Shown here in pieces: positions 1 through 8,055 of a stretch of DNA of 64,000 bases. This DNA comes from Aquisalibacillus elongatus (lineage in GTDB: Bacteria > Bacillota > Bacilli > Bacillales > Alkalibacillaceae). The notes beneath the pieces were generated by a model, which ran no database searches, was not told the DNA's origin, and saw only the letters and a program-made list of their open reading frames with translations. The stretch's first letter is position 1. Every line of letters begins with the position of its first letter. The translations under genes and the position numbers were made by a program. The stretch is taken from contig NZ_RKRF01000014.1 of the NCBI RefSeq assembly GCF_003843875.1, positions 61,797 to 125,796 on the forward strand, read 5' to 3'.

Positions 1-1761
1 AACATTCAAATTCACGGCGATGCAGCATTTATTGGTGAAGGTGTTGTGGCTGAAACGTTAAACCTATCTCAATTACGTGGTTATGAAACGGGTGGCTCGA
101 TTCACGTCATAGCTAATAACTTAGTAGGTTTTACTACGGACCATGAAGATGGCCGTTCGACGAAGTATGCAAGTGATTTAGCAAAAGGTTTCGAGATTCC
201 AGTTATTCATGTAAATGCAGATGATCCAGTTGCTTGTCTAACTGCTGTTGAGCTTGCATATCAGTACCGTACGACGTTTGAGAAAGATGTCTTAATTGAC
301 CTCGTAGGCTACAGAAGATACGGGCATAACGAAATGGATGAACCTCGTGGAACGCAGCCAGAGCTATATCAAGATATTGATAATCAACCAACTGCATATG
401 AAGTTTACGCAGATCGCTTAGTTAAAGAGAACATTTTAACAGAAGAAGAGGCTAAGTCTTATAAAGAAGATGTGAAGAAGAAACTTCGCGAAATCTTCGA
501 TAATATGACTGAAAGTGAGAAGAAAAATCCTTCAGTCCCAGACCTACCAGAAGAGGTCGTTAATGGTTTAGATAAAATTGAAACAGCCGTAGATGTAGAT
601 ACATTGAAGAAATTAAATGAAGATATGTTGAAACGTCCAGACGGCTTTGAAGTATTTAGAAAGTTAGAGAAAATCTTAAAGCGTCGTGAGAAAGCCTTTA
701 ACGAAGGTGAGAAAATTGACTGGGCATTAGGCGAAGCATTAGCGTTTGCATCGATATTAAATGATGGAACGCCAATTCGTATGTCAGGTCAGGACTCTGA
801 GCGTGGAACATTTGCTCACCGTCACGCTGTCTTAAACGATGTTAATAGTAAACAAAAATATAGCCCATTCCATGGATTAGAAGGGGTTAATAAATCCTTT
901 AGTATTTATAATAGCCCACTATCGGAAGCGGGTGTGTTAGGTTTTGAATATGGTTATAGTGTTCAATCGGATGATACACTAGTTCTTTGGGAAGCACAGT
1001 ATGGTGACTTTGCGAACGCGGCACAAGTTATTTTTGACCAATTTATTGCAGCAGGACGCGCTAAGTGGGGGCAAATTGCTAGTATGGTCATGCTTCTACC
1101 GCATGGGTATGAAGGTCAAGGGCCAGAACACTCCAGTGCACGTCTAGAACGTTTCTTACAACTTTCTGCTGAAAATAACTGGACGGTTGCTAATGTGACG
1201 ACGTCTGGGCAATATTTCCATTTACTACGCCGTCAAGCAGCGATTGTTGGAACTGAAGCGGCACGCCCATTAGTTCTAATGACACCGAAGAGCTTAATTC
1301 GTAATCAACATGTTGCAGTAGAGCCTGAGAAGTTAGTAGAAGGTAAATTCCAAACAGTTCTTGAACAAGAAGGTCTAGGCGAAAACCCTGACAGTGTTAA
1401 GCGACTCGTCATTGGCAGCGGAAAAGTTATGGTAGATATCGAAGAACATATGGAAGATCAAGATCCGAACGACGAACTACACGTTATTCGTTTAGAACAG
1501 ATTTATCCATTCCCTGAAAAAGAGCTTAAAAACATCCTTAAGAAATACAAGAATGTTGAAGAAATCATTTGGATACAAGAAGAGCCGAAGAATATGGGTA
1601 GCTGGGATTTTGTTAAAGAACGAATTCAGTCCATTAAGAAAGTGAAGCAAAAATTAGAGTACGTTGGACGTCCATATCGTTCTTCACCAGCTGTAGGTGA
1701 CCCTAATATTCATAAATCTGAACAAAATCGAATTATTAATGAGGCATTGACGCTTGATTAA
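1..1761 (+). CDS. odhA: 2-oxoglutarate dehydrogenase E1 component, C-terminal part (5'-truncated by window)
   Basis: E1 is the thiamine-diphosphate-dependent decarboxylase of the 2-oxoglutarate dehydrogenase complex in the TCA cycle. The reading frame is open from base 1, and the first residues (NIQIHGDAAFIGEGV) are the conserved cofactor-domain GDAAF segment, so the apparent GTG start at 46 is internal. About 586 of the usual ~950 residues are present. Visible family motifs include RRYGHNEMDEPR, the GTFAHRHAVL segment, and LLPHGYEGQGPEHSSARLERFL in the pyrimidine-binding domain. It ends TAA 14 bases before odhB and is clearly in one operon with it. Identification is firm; the N-terminus lies outside the window. 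Confidence 0.97.
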   Translation, partial: NIQIHGDAAFIGEGVVAETLNLSQLRGYETGGSIHVIANNLVGFTTDHEDGRSTKYASDLAKGFEIPVIHVNADDPVACLTAVELAYQYRTTFEKDVLIDLVGYRRYGHNEMDEPRGTQPELYQDIDNQPTAYEVYADRLVKENILTEEEAKSYKEDVKKKLREIFDNMTESEKKNPSVPDLPEEVVNGLDKIETAVDVDTLKKLNEDMLKRPDGFEVFRKLEKILKRREKAFNEGEKIDWALGEALAFASILNDGTPIRMSGQDSERGTFAHRHAVLNDVNSKQKYSPFHGLEGVNKSFSIYNSPLSEAGVLGFEYGYSVQSDDTLVLWEAQYGDFANAAQVIFDQFIAAGRAKWGQIASMVMLLPHGYEGQGPEHSSARLERFLQLSAENNWTVANVTTSGQYFHLLRRQAAIVGTEAARPLVLMTPKSLIRNQHVAVEPEKLVEGKFQTVLEQEGLGENPDSVKRLVIGSGKVMVDIEEHMEDQDPNDELHVIRLEQIYPFPEKELKNILKKYKNVEEIIWIQEEPKNMGSWDFVKERIQSIKKVKQKLEYVGRPYRSSPAVGDPNIHKSEQNRIINEALTLD

Positions 1762-1775
1762 AGGAGGAAATTAAA

Positions 1776-3059
1776 GTGAAGGAAATCGTAGTTCCTGAAT
1801 TAGCCGAATCCATCACAGAGGGTACGGTAGCCGAATGGTTAGTATCAAAAGGTGATACGGTATCAAAAGGAGATCCAGTAGTTGAATTAGAAACAGATAA
1901 AGTCAACGTTGAAGTAAACTCTGACTTTGCTGGTGTTATTGCTGAAGTTTTAGTTGAAGAAGGCGATGACGTAGAAGTTGGCGACGTTATTGCAAAAGTA
2001 GACGAAAGTGGCGAAGCAGCAGGTTCTGATGACTCTGGTAGTGAAGAGCCGAAAGAAGAGAAAAAAGAAGAGAAAAAAGCAGAATCTAAAGAAGAACCTA
2101 AAGAAGCTGAAGCTAAAGAAGAATCACCAAAAACAGACGAAGACGGTGAAAAAGCAGATCCAGATCAGCCAGTAGCTTCACCAGCAACTCGCAAGCGTGC
2201 TCGTGAATTAGGCATTGACCTAAGTGAAATTAAACCAAAAGATCCAGTTGGTCGTATTTCTAAAGAGGATGTTGAAGCAGCTGCTAAAGCAAAAGCTGAC
2301 TCAGGTAAGAAGAAATCACAAAAAGAAGACAAATCAGCCGAGAAGACTGAATTTGACAAACCAGTTGTCCGCGAAAAAATGTCACGTCGTCGTCAAACAA
2401 TCGCTAAACGTTTAGTAGAAGCACAGCACAACGCTGCGATGCTGACAACGTTTAACGAAGTTGACATGACAGAAATGATGAAAGTTCGTAGTGAACGTAA
2501 AGACGCATTCTTAGATAAGCACGGTGTTAAGCTTGGTTTCATGTCATTCTTTACAAAAGCTGTTGTTGGCGCCCTTAAAGAATTCCCATTAGTGAATGCG
2601 GAAATTCAAGGCGACGAAATCGTTAAGAAGCAGTTCTATGATATTGGTGTTGCAGTATCGACCGAAGAAGGTCTCGTCGTACCAGTTGTTCGTGATGCAG
2701 ATCGTCTATCATTTGCTGGTATTGAATCAGAAATCGGCGATTTAGCTAAAAAGGCTCGCGACGGTAAGCTTGGCTTAAACGATCTTCAAGGCGGTTCATT
2801 CACCATTACAAACGGTGGTATTTTCGGGTCATTACTATCAACGCCGATTATTAACGCACCACAGGTTGGTATCCTAGGCATGCATAAGATTGAAAAGCGT
2901 CCTAAAGTAATGCCAGACGATTCAATCGAAGTTCGCCCAATGATGTACATCGCAATGTCTTATGACCACAGAATTATCGATGGTCGTGAAGCTGTACAAT
3001 TCTTAGACCGCGTTAAACAAATGGTTGAAGACCCATATGACCTATTATTAGAAGGCTAA
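1776..3059 (+). CDS. odhB: Dihydrolipoamide succinyltransferase (E2 of 2-oxoglutarate dehydrogenase)
   Basis: E2 transfers the succinyl group from E1 to coenzyme A through a swinging lipoyl arm. Start is GTG behind an AAAGGAGG ribosome site. The 427-residue protein shows the classical layout: lipoyl domain 1-76 with the lipoylated lysine K42 in ETDKVNV; a Lys/Glu-rich flexible linker about 77-130; a subunit-binding domain about 134-168 (SPATRKRARELGID); and the acyltransferase core with catalytic H398 and D402 in SYDHRIIDGRE. The linker is unusually acidic, which fits a halophile. It follows odhA directly, and a strong terminator sits 3 bases after the stop. Confidence 0.97.
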   Translation: MKEIVVPELAESITEGTVAEWLVSKGDTVSKGDPVVELETDKVNVEVNSDFAGVIAEVLVEEGDDVEVGDVIAKVDESGEAAGSDDSGSEEPKEEKKEEKKAESKEEPKEAEAKEESPKTDEDGEKADPDQPVASPATRKRARELGIDLSEIKPKDPVGRISKEDVEAAAKAKADSGKKKSQKEDKSAEKTEFDKPVVREKMSRRRQTIAKRLVEAQHNAAMLTTFNEVDMTEMMKVRSERKDAFLDKHGVKLGFMSFFTKAVVGALKEFPLVNAEIQGDEIVKKQFYDIGVAVSTEEGLVVPVVRDADRLSFAGIESEIGDLAKKARDGKLGLNDLQGGSFTITNGGIFGSLLSTPIINAPQVGILGMHKIEKRPKVMPDDSIEVRPMMYIAMSYDHRIIDGREAVQFLDRVKQMVEDPYDLLLEG

Positions 3060-3062
3060 AAC

Positions 3063-3091
3063 AAAAGCTCCGGAAATTCTCCGGAGCTTTT
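3063..3091 (+). terminator. Rho-independent terminator of odhAB
   Basis: Perfect 12-bp stem, AAAAGCTCCGGA at 3063-3074 and TCCGGAGCTTTT at 3080-3091, with a 5-base loop and a following T run. Confidence 0.93.
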
Positions 3092-3103
3092 TTCTATCCC
3101 AAA

Positions 3104-3500
3104 GAGCGCATAAACGGTTCGAAAAGGTCGCATAAATTTGAAAAATTGTTACGCTCGACAAGATTCGAAGCGCATAAATGGGCAAAAGTAGCGCATAAAA
3201 TGAAAAAAACGTTGCATAAATAAGTGGTATTGAAACGACAGCATAAGAGTTTTCTAAAGAGCGCATAAACAGGTTGAAAAAGTCTCATAAATCCGAGAAA
3301 ACGTCACTTTCGACAAAATTCGAAGCGCAAAAATGGGGACATTCAGCGCATAAAATGAAAATCCGTCGCATAAACTGGAGATCTTGAAACGCAGCATAAA
3401 AACTTTCCAAACACTACATAAACGGCTCCAAAAGGTCATATAAATCCGAGAAACTATCACGTTCGACAAAGTCCAATTGGGGAGAAATAGCACAAAAAGT
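3104..3500. repeat. Degenerate tandem repeat, period about 155 bp, built on GCGCATAAA motifs
   Basis: Three related copies start at about 3104, 3259 and 3412 (spacing 155 and 153), the third incomplete. Each begins with a GAGCGCATAAAC-like word and continues with related blocks (AAAAGGTCGCATAAA, CGTTCGACAA, TTCGAAGCGCA, GCGCATAAAATGAAAA). The short word CGCATAAA recurs roughly every 20-40 bases inside each unit, so there is a nested periodicity. Copies diverge progressively toward the right. Open frames on the minus strand are a by-product of the repetition. Function unknown. Confidence 0.8.
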
Positions 3501-3547
3501 TTGTTATGGTACATCATTTTTGGCATATAATGTGACAGGTGATGAGA

Positions 3548-4111
3548 ATGAAGTTCTATCATGGGAGAACTCCTAAATTAGCTGAGGTACAGACGCAAAA
3601 GAGTAGTCCGTCGTCGAGGCAGCCTGTCAAACAAGTTGATCTCAAACAAGTGCTACAAACGCTTCAGCCACCTCAAGAGAATTTTCAACGTCAAAAGTTA
3701 AACGTTACACAAACTTTGCTTCAGCATGTCGGCTATAACATACCGATTGAAGAAGCATTGTATTATCAACCCATCCACCCGAATTCGACTAGAATCCCTC
3801 GTGTCCTACTGTTGGATTGTTCATTTTCGATGAAACATAAACCTCTTACTTTCCAGGACGAATTTGATTTAACTTTATACCACGATCAAGCGATCTTTGA
3901 CTTTAGTATTAAACCTCTATCGAATGTTAAATGTTTAGGTGGTACAACTTTTTCTGAACCTTTGAAACAAATTCTAAAAGCAACAAATGCTCCATTACAT
4001 ATCTTACACATTTCAGATGGTGAAATTTCCCCTAAAGACCGACTTGAAGCGACAGAAACGATCAATCAATTAGAAAAATTGAATGGCTCTTATCAGCTCA
4101 AAAGAGTGTGA
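3548..4111 (+). CDS. Small VWA-like (MIDAS) domain protein
   Basis: Not a recognised named gene. The 187-residue protein has a Gln/Pro-rich N-terminus (about 1-75) and a compact von Willebrand A-like region: D90-C-S-F-S94 matches the DxSxS metal-site motif, GGTT at 131-134 supplies the threonine, and D157 in SDGE the last ligand. The distance between the first two motifs is short for a VWA domain. I chose ATG 3548 because AGGTG (3537-3541) is well spaced for it; GTG 3539 lies inside that site. It stands alone, without the MoxR-type ATPase that often accompanies VWA proteins. It could be a shortened relative of larger VWA proteins. Function is not assigned. Confidence 0.65.
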   Translation: MKFYHGRTPKLAEVQTQKSSPSSRQPVKQVDLKQVLQTLQPPQENFQRQKLNVTQTLLQHVGYNIPIEEALYYQPIHPNSTRIPRVLLLDCSFSMKHKPLTFQDEFDLTLYHDQAIFDFSIKPLSNVKCLGGTTFSEPLKQILKATNAPLHILHISDGEISPKDRLEATETINQLEKLNGSYQLKRV

Positions 4112-4233
4112 CATAAAAACTAGGCTTTCGGTAAAGATAAACATATCCGAAGGCTATCTATTGTAGGTTGAAAATTAACTCAATTCTTAATATTAATTAC
4201 CAATATTTTTATAAGTTGAAAGTATTGTCGGGA

Positions 4234-4280
4234 GTCATAAAAGTTGCTACAATCTGAAATTGTGATAACATTTTTATGAC
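4234..4280 (+). promoter_or_regulatory. Long leader stem-loop just before the nucleoside transporter start
   Basis: Outer arms GTCATAAAA (4234-4242) and TTTTATGAC (4272-4280), a second pairing GTT/AAC, and an inner ACAAT/ATTGT stem form an extended hairpin of about 17 pairs. It ends a few bases before the AAGGGAGG ribosome site (about 4283-4290). There is no T tract, so it does not look like a terminator; an operator or a translational control element are both possible. Confidence 0.5.
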
Positions 4281-4299
4281 TTAAAGGGAGGACAACATC

Positions 4300-5505
4300 G
4301 TGGGTATTATCCTAGACATCTTATTTGCTCTAGCTGCGGTAGCTATTGTCTTATCCATTGCATGGTTCATGTCTAATGATAAGAAAAATATACCGTATAA
4401 AGGAATCGCTTTCATGCTGATCTCTCAGCTATTAATAACTTGGTTTATGTTCATGACGACAATTGGACAAACTATTATTAAGTGGATTTCAGACGCCTTT
4501 AACAAACTGATTGAATTCGGTATGTCTGGCGTAGATTTCGTATTAGGTGGTATAGCTTTAGAAGCTGAAGATACGAGTGTTTTCTTTTTCGACGTACTAT
4601 TAATTATTATATTCTTTGCAACTATTTTATCCGTATTAACTTATCTAAAAGTACTACCTTGGTTAATTCAAATCTTAGGTGGTATTATTTCAAAAATTAC
4701 TGGTCTACCAAAGATCGAATCATTTAACGCTGTTAACAGTATGTTCTTTGGTCAGTCAGAGGCGTTACTAGCGATAAAATCACAGTTCCACCGCGTAACT
4801 GAAAATCGTCTGTATATTGTAAGCGCTTCTGCAATGGGGTCTGTATCAGCGTCAATCGTTGGTGCTTACCTAACGATGCTACCTGAACAATATGTTCTAG
4901 TGGCTATTCCGCTTAACATGTTCAGTGCTTTAATTTTAGCTTCAATCATTGCGCCGGTTACAATTGAAGATCAAGATGATGAAGTTGATATTAATGATGT
5001 ATCAGAATCTAAGAGTGTGTTTGAAGCAATGGCAAATGGTGCACTTGACGGTGGTAAAATTGCCTTAATCGTTGCGACGATGTTAATTGCGTTCTTAGCA
5101 TTCCTAGAGCTAGTTAACTTCATGCTTGGTGCTGTAACGCCAGGTTGGACATTAGAAGGCATCCTAGGTACAGTCTTCTCACCATTAGCATTCTTGATGG
5201 GTGTACCAGCTGCCGAGATTTCTCAAGCTGGTAGTATGATGGGACTTAAGATCATCACGAACGAATTCGTAGCTATGGGACAATTAACAGAGGTTATGGA
5301 TAGCTTGTCAGATAAAACAATTGGTATTGTTTCTGTATTCTTAACAAGCTTTGCTAACTTCTCATCTATTGGTATCATTGCAGGTACTGTTGCAGGTATT
5401 AATAATGAAAAAGGTAAAATCGTTTCTCGTTTCGGTTTTAAACTATTAGTTGGTGCAACATTAGCATCAGTTCTTTCAGCAACAATAGCTGGACTATTTA
5501 TCTAA
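4300..5505 (+). CDS. Concentrative nucleoside transporter (CNT/NupC family)
   Basis: Sodium- or proton-coupled nucleoside importer in the cytoplasmic membrane. The 401 residues match the CNT family size (B. subtilis NupC is about 393). The family core is clear: the GQSEALLAIKSQ segment, the SASAMGSVSASIVGAYL segment, and a C-terminal NFSSIGIIAGTVAGI-like segment. About ten hydrophobic helices are visible. The GTG start is supported by AAGGGAGG eight bases upstream. It is monocistronic, bounded by its own terminator. A sodium-coupled mechanism would suit a halophile but cannot be read from the sequence. Substrate range (purine or pyrimidine nucleosides) is not decidable here. Confidence 0.9.
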   Translation: MGIILDILFALAAVAIVLSIAWFMSNDKKNIPYKGIAFMLISQLLITWFMFMTTIGQTIIKWISDAFNKLIEFGMSGVDFVLGGIALEAEDTSVFFFDVLLIIIFFATILSVLTYLKVLPWLIQILGGIISKITGLPKIESFNAVNSMFFGQSEALLAIKSQFHRVTENRLYIVSASAMGSVSASIVGAYLTMLPEQYVLVAIPLNMFSALILASIIAPVTIEDQDDEVDINDVSESKSVFEAMANGALDGGKIALIVATMLIAFLAFLELVNFMLGAVTPGWTLEGILGTVFSPLAFLMGVPAAEISQAGSMMGLKIITNEFVAMGQLTEVMDSLSDKTIGIVSVFLTSFANFSSIGIIAGTVAGINNEKGKIVSRFGFKLLVGATLASVLSATIAGLFI

Positions 5506-5513
5506 TAAAAATA

Positions 5514-5545
5514 AAGGGTTTGGATCTATTAAGGTCCAAACCCTT
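5514..5545 (+). terminator. Terminator of the nucleoside transporter gene
   Basis: AAGGGTTTGGA (5514-5524) pairs with TCCAAACCCTT (5535-5545), followed by CTTTTG. Confidence 0.88.
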
Positions 5546-5612
5546 CTTTTGTTTAATTAACAATGTATAAGGTAATATTGTAAGAAGAATGATGTTTGAA
5601 AGGATGATGAAC

Positions 5613-7034
5613 ATGGAATCATTTGGATTACTGATTAATGGTAAATGGAAAACGACTAATGAGATGATCGATGTTTTAGATAAAACTAATCAAGATGTTT
5701 ATGCAAAGGTGGTAAAAGCCTCTCATGACGATGTTAATCAAGCAGTGGACGCAGCTGAACAAGCCTTTCAAAATGACCAAACAACTCCATATGAACGCTA
5801 CGAAATTTTAATGAAGGTTGCGAACCTACTTAAAGAAAACAAAGAGGAGCTTGCTCAAAACATTACACACGAAGCTGGAAAACCAATTAAGCAAGCACGT
5901 TCTGAAGTGGACCGTGCTGTTCAAACGACGATTTTATCCGCAGAGGAAGCAAAACGATTAACAGGTGAAGGGGTTCCGGTTGAAACAGCCCCAGGCAGTG
6001 AAAATCGAATGGCGTTTACCATTCGTGTACCTGTGGGTGTTGTTGCAGCCATCAGTCCTTTTAATTTCCCGTTAAACCTAGTCATGCATAAAATTGGGCC
6101 AGCAATCGCTGCTGGTAATACTGTGGTGTTAAAGCCTGCTAGTGCAACACCGACAACGGCTCTAAAATTAGCTGAGATCTTTCAAAAGGCAGGTTTACCT
6201 GACGGTGTGCTAAACGTTGTTACAGGGAAGGGCTCAGAGATTGGAAAATGGCTAACGCAAGATGAACGAATTCAATTATTCACGTTCACGGGAAGTGCTG
6301 AAGTGGGGCTCAATATTAAACAAAACACTGGCATGAAAAAACTAGTTATGGAACTAGGTAATAACTCTCCCGTTATCGTCGATCATGAAACAGATATCCA
6401 AGAAGCTGCACAAGTCATCGCAGTTAAAAGTTATGCCTATGCTGGGCAAGTTTGTATTTCTGTTCAACGTGTTTATGTTCATGAAAGTATTCGAGACGAG
6501 TTTGTAAAAGAACTGATCCATGCAATGAGTGATTTAAACGTTGGTGATCCGTTTGATGATGCGACTGATGTTGGGCCAATGATTTCGATCGATGAAGCTA
6601 AAAGAGCCGAAGAGTGGATTGAAGAAGCTAATGCAAAAGGAGCTAAGGTGGTTCAAGGCGGTACACGAAAAGAAAACTTATTAGAGCCGACAATTGTCAC
6701 AAATGTAACAGAAGAGATGAAAGTTGTTTGTGAAGAAGTGTTTGCGCCGATTTTATCGTTAATTCCTTATAACGATTTAGATCAATGTTTAGAAGATGTA
6801 AACCAGTCAAAATATGGCCTGCAAGGCGGAATTTTTACGAAAAATATTGATAAAGCCATGAAAGCAGCTAGAAAAATGGAAGTCGGCGGCTTTATGATTA
6901 ACGATGCTTCTCAATACCGAGTCGACCTCATGCCATACGGTGGTATGAAAGATAGCGGATGGGGCAAAGAAGGCCCGAAATATAGTATAGAAGAAATGAC
7001 CGAAGAACGATTGATTGTGATGAATTTAAAATAA
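5613..7034 (+). CDS. NAD(P)-dependent aldehyde dehydrogenase family protein
   Basis: Soluble enzyme oxidising an aldehyde to the acid. I placed the start at ATG 5613 (MESFGLLINGKW, 473 residues) because GAAAGG at 5598-5603 has the best spacing; upstream ATGs exist at 5589, 5604 and 5607. Family signatures are present: SPFNFPLNL for cofactor binding, the FTFTGSAEVG Rossmann turn near residue 225, general-base E247 in MELGNNSP, and nucleophile C281 in GQVCISVQR. ELGNN replaces the commoner ELGG(N), a variant found in lactaldehyde/phosphate-sugar-aldehyde type members. The true substrate cannot be told. Monocistronic with its own terminator. Confidence 0.9.
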   Translation: MESFGLLINGKWKTTNEMIDVLDKTNQDVYAKVVKASHDDVNQAVDAAEQAFQNDQTTPYERYEILMKVANLLKENKEELAQNITHEAGKPIKQARSEVDRAVQTTILSAEEAKRLTGEGVPVETAPGSENRMAFTIRVPVGVVAAISPFNFPLNLVMHKIGPAIAAGNTVVLKPASATPTTALKLAEIFQKAGLPDGVLNVVTGKGSEIGKWLTQDERIQLFTFTGSAEVGLNIKQNTGMKKLVMELGNNSPVIVDHETDIQEAAQVIAVKSYAYAGQVCISVQRVYVHESIRDEFVKELIHAMSDLNVGDPFDDATDVGPMISIDEAKRAEEWIEEANAKGAKVVQGGTRKENLLEPTIVTNVTEEMKVVCEEVFAPILSLIPYNDLDQCLEDVNQSKYGLQGGIFTKNIDKAMKAARKMEVGGFMINDASQYRVDLMPYGGMKDSGWGKEGPKYSIEEMTEERLIVMNLK

Positions 7035-7074
7035 AGTTAAAACTCCAGCACCCAACTGCTGGAGTTTTAACTTT
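7033..7074 (+). terminator. Terminator of the aldehyde dehydrogenase gene
   Basis: Perfect 18-bp stem: AAAGTTAAAACTCCAGCA (7033-7050) and its complement at 7057-7074. The left arm begins inside the stop codon region. Confidence 0.92.
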
Positions 7075-7189
7075 TTAGCACTTTTTTACTGCTATTAAGA
7101 CGGTTTTTATTTAATTTCATACCCCAATTTTTAATTAATATGCATCGAAAATTGTCAAAAGCATATTGAATTTTTATTTTTCAGACCTT

Positions 7190-7206
7190 TTCGTTATAAT
7201 AACGAA
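7190..7206 (+). promoter_or_regulatory. Perfect palindrome overlapping a TATAAT -10 box
   Basis: TTCGTTAT-A-ATAACGAA at 7190-7206 is a perfect 17-bp palindrome that contains TATAAT (7195-7200), the likely -10 box for the downstream uORF and methyltransferase. The geometry suits a repressor operator. No -35 box at standard spacing is convincing (TTGAAT at 7166-7171 is too far). Confidence 0.5.
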
Positions 7207-7220
7207 GTAGGAGGTATTCG

Positions 7221-7241
7221 ATGGGAGTATTGAATTTCTAA
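7221..7241 (+). CDS. Candidate six-codon upstream ORF (leader peptide MGVLNF)
   Basis: ATG at 7221, six codons, TAA at 7239-7241. It has a better ribosome site than most full genes nearby: AGGAGG at 7209-7214 with a 6-base gap. It lies between the palindromic -10 box and the methyltransferase start at 7284, which has its own AGAAGGAGG. The peptide is too short for any homology argument; it is proposed because of the ribosome site and location only. Confidence 0.4.
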   Translation: MGVLNF

Positions 7242-7283
7242 TCAGAGTCTTCTTCAGTCAATTATAGAAGGAGGCTCTATTAC

Positions 7284-8042
7284 ATGAATTGGTTAAATGA
7301 CTTTTATAGTAAACAGTATCAGTGGGCAAAAGAAAAGACAGATGATCTATTCGATGATTTAAGGGAGGATTTAGTTAAGCGAGTTAAGGCTAATGCCAAT
7401 GATCATAGTAATATGATATTGGATTTAGGTAGTGGTCTTGGACAGTTCGCTGTTGCGTCAGCTAAAGAGGGTTACGATGTGACAGCAGTGGAACTGACAG
7501 AAGAAGGCGTTCGTCATACAAAACAATTAGCCAAAGAGCATAAAGTCGGAAATCATTTACATGTCCTTCAGGAAAATTTCTATGCCATCAATTTTAAAGA
7601 ACCTTTTGATGTCGTTTGCTACTGGGATGGCTTTGGCATTGGTTCAGATGAAGACCAAAAGCAATTATTAAAAAGGATATCAAGTTGGTTAAAGCCTGGT
7701 GGTGTTGCTTTAGTCGATATTTACACGCCATGGTATTGGGCAAAAACGGCGGGTCAGTCCATGGGTATGGGTGATATTAGAAGACAATATGATTTTGATG
7801 CAGAAGAATGTAAAATGATCGATACTTGGTGGGTTGATGGCGAAGAGGACAACCAAGTTACTCAGTACTTAAGGTGCTATTCACCTGCTGATCTTAAATT
7901 ATTATTAAATGAAACAGACTTAGTAATTGAAACAATTATTCCAGGCGGGGCTGTGGATTATGAAAACTTTCAATATGAAGAAAAAGTTCCGCTAAACCAA
8001 GCTATGCAATATATGGTTAAGTTGAAAAAGCTCGCCGACTAA
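7284..8042 (+). CDS. Class I SAM-dependent methyltransferase
   Basis: A 252-residue soluble methyltransferase. The SAM-binding motif I is ILDLGSGLGQF near residues 45-55, the acidic end of strand 2 is VTAVELT, and motif IV/post-motif regions read FDVVCYWDGFGIGS and LKPGGVALVDIYTP. C-terminal to the Rossmann core is a substrate region rich in Trp and Tyr (PWYWAK, WWVDG). The substrate is not recognisable; small molecules, quinones or RNA are all possible. The start ATG has AGAAGGAGG 8 bases upstream. Expression may depend on the uORF and palindrome before it. Its stop overlaps a bidirectional terminator shared with the convergent MATE gene. Confidence 0.85.
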   Translation: MNWLNDFYSKQYQWAKEKTDDLFDDLREDLVKRVKANANDHSNMILDLGSGLGQFAVASAKEGYDVTAVELTEEGVRHTKQLAKEHKVGNHLHVLQENFYAINFKEPFDVVCYWDGFGIGSDEDQKQLLKRISSWLKPGGVALVDIYTPWYWAKTAGQSMGMGDIRRQYDFDAEECKMIDTWWVDGEEDNQVTQYLRCYSPADLKLLLNETDLVIETIIPGGAVDYENFQYEEKVPLNQAMQYMVKLKKLAD

Positions 8043-8052
8043 CGGCGAGCTT
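8028..8052. terminator. Bidirectional terminator between methyltransferase and MATE genes
   Basis: AAGCTCGCCG (8028-8037) pairs with CGGCGAGCTT (8043-8052). A-rich on the left, T-rich on the right; overlaps the methyltransferase stop. Confidence 0.8.
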
Positions 8053-8055
8053 CAT

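Noticed and set aside
3048..3562. Three minus-strand ORFs of 64-102 codons between odhB and the VWA-like gene
   Set aside because: Products of the CGCATAAA repeat (recurring YAL/LCAL words); no ribosome sites, and they cross a terminator.
4122..4165. Possible terminator (TAGGCTTTCGG ... CCGAAGGCTA) after the VWA-like gene
   Set aside because: Arms do not pair fully and no T run follows.
4112..4299. Purine riboswitch before the nucleoside transporter
   Set aside because: The region holds one long hairpin, not the three-way junction with its two conserved loops.
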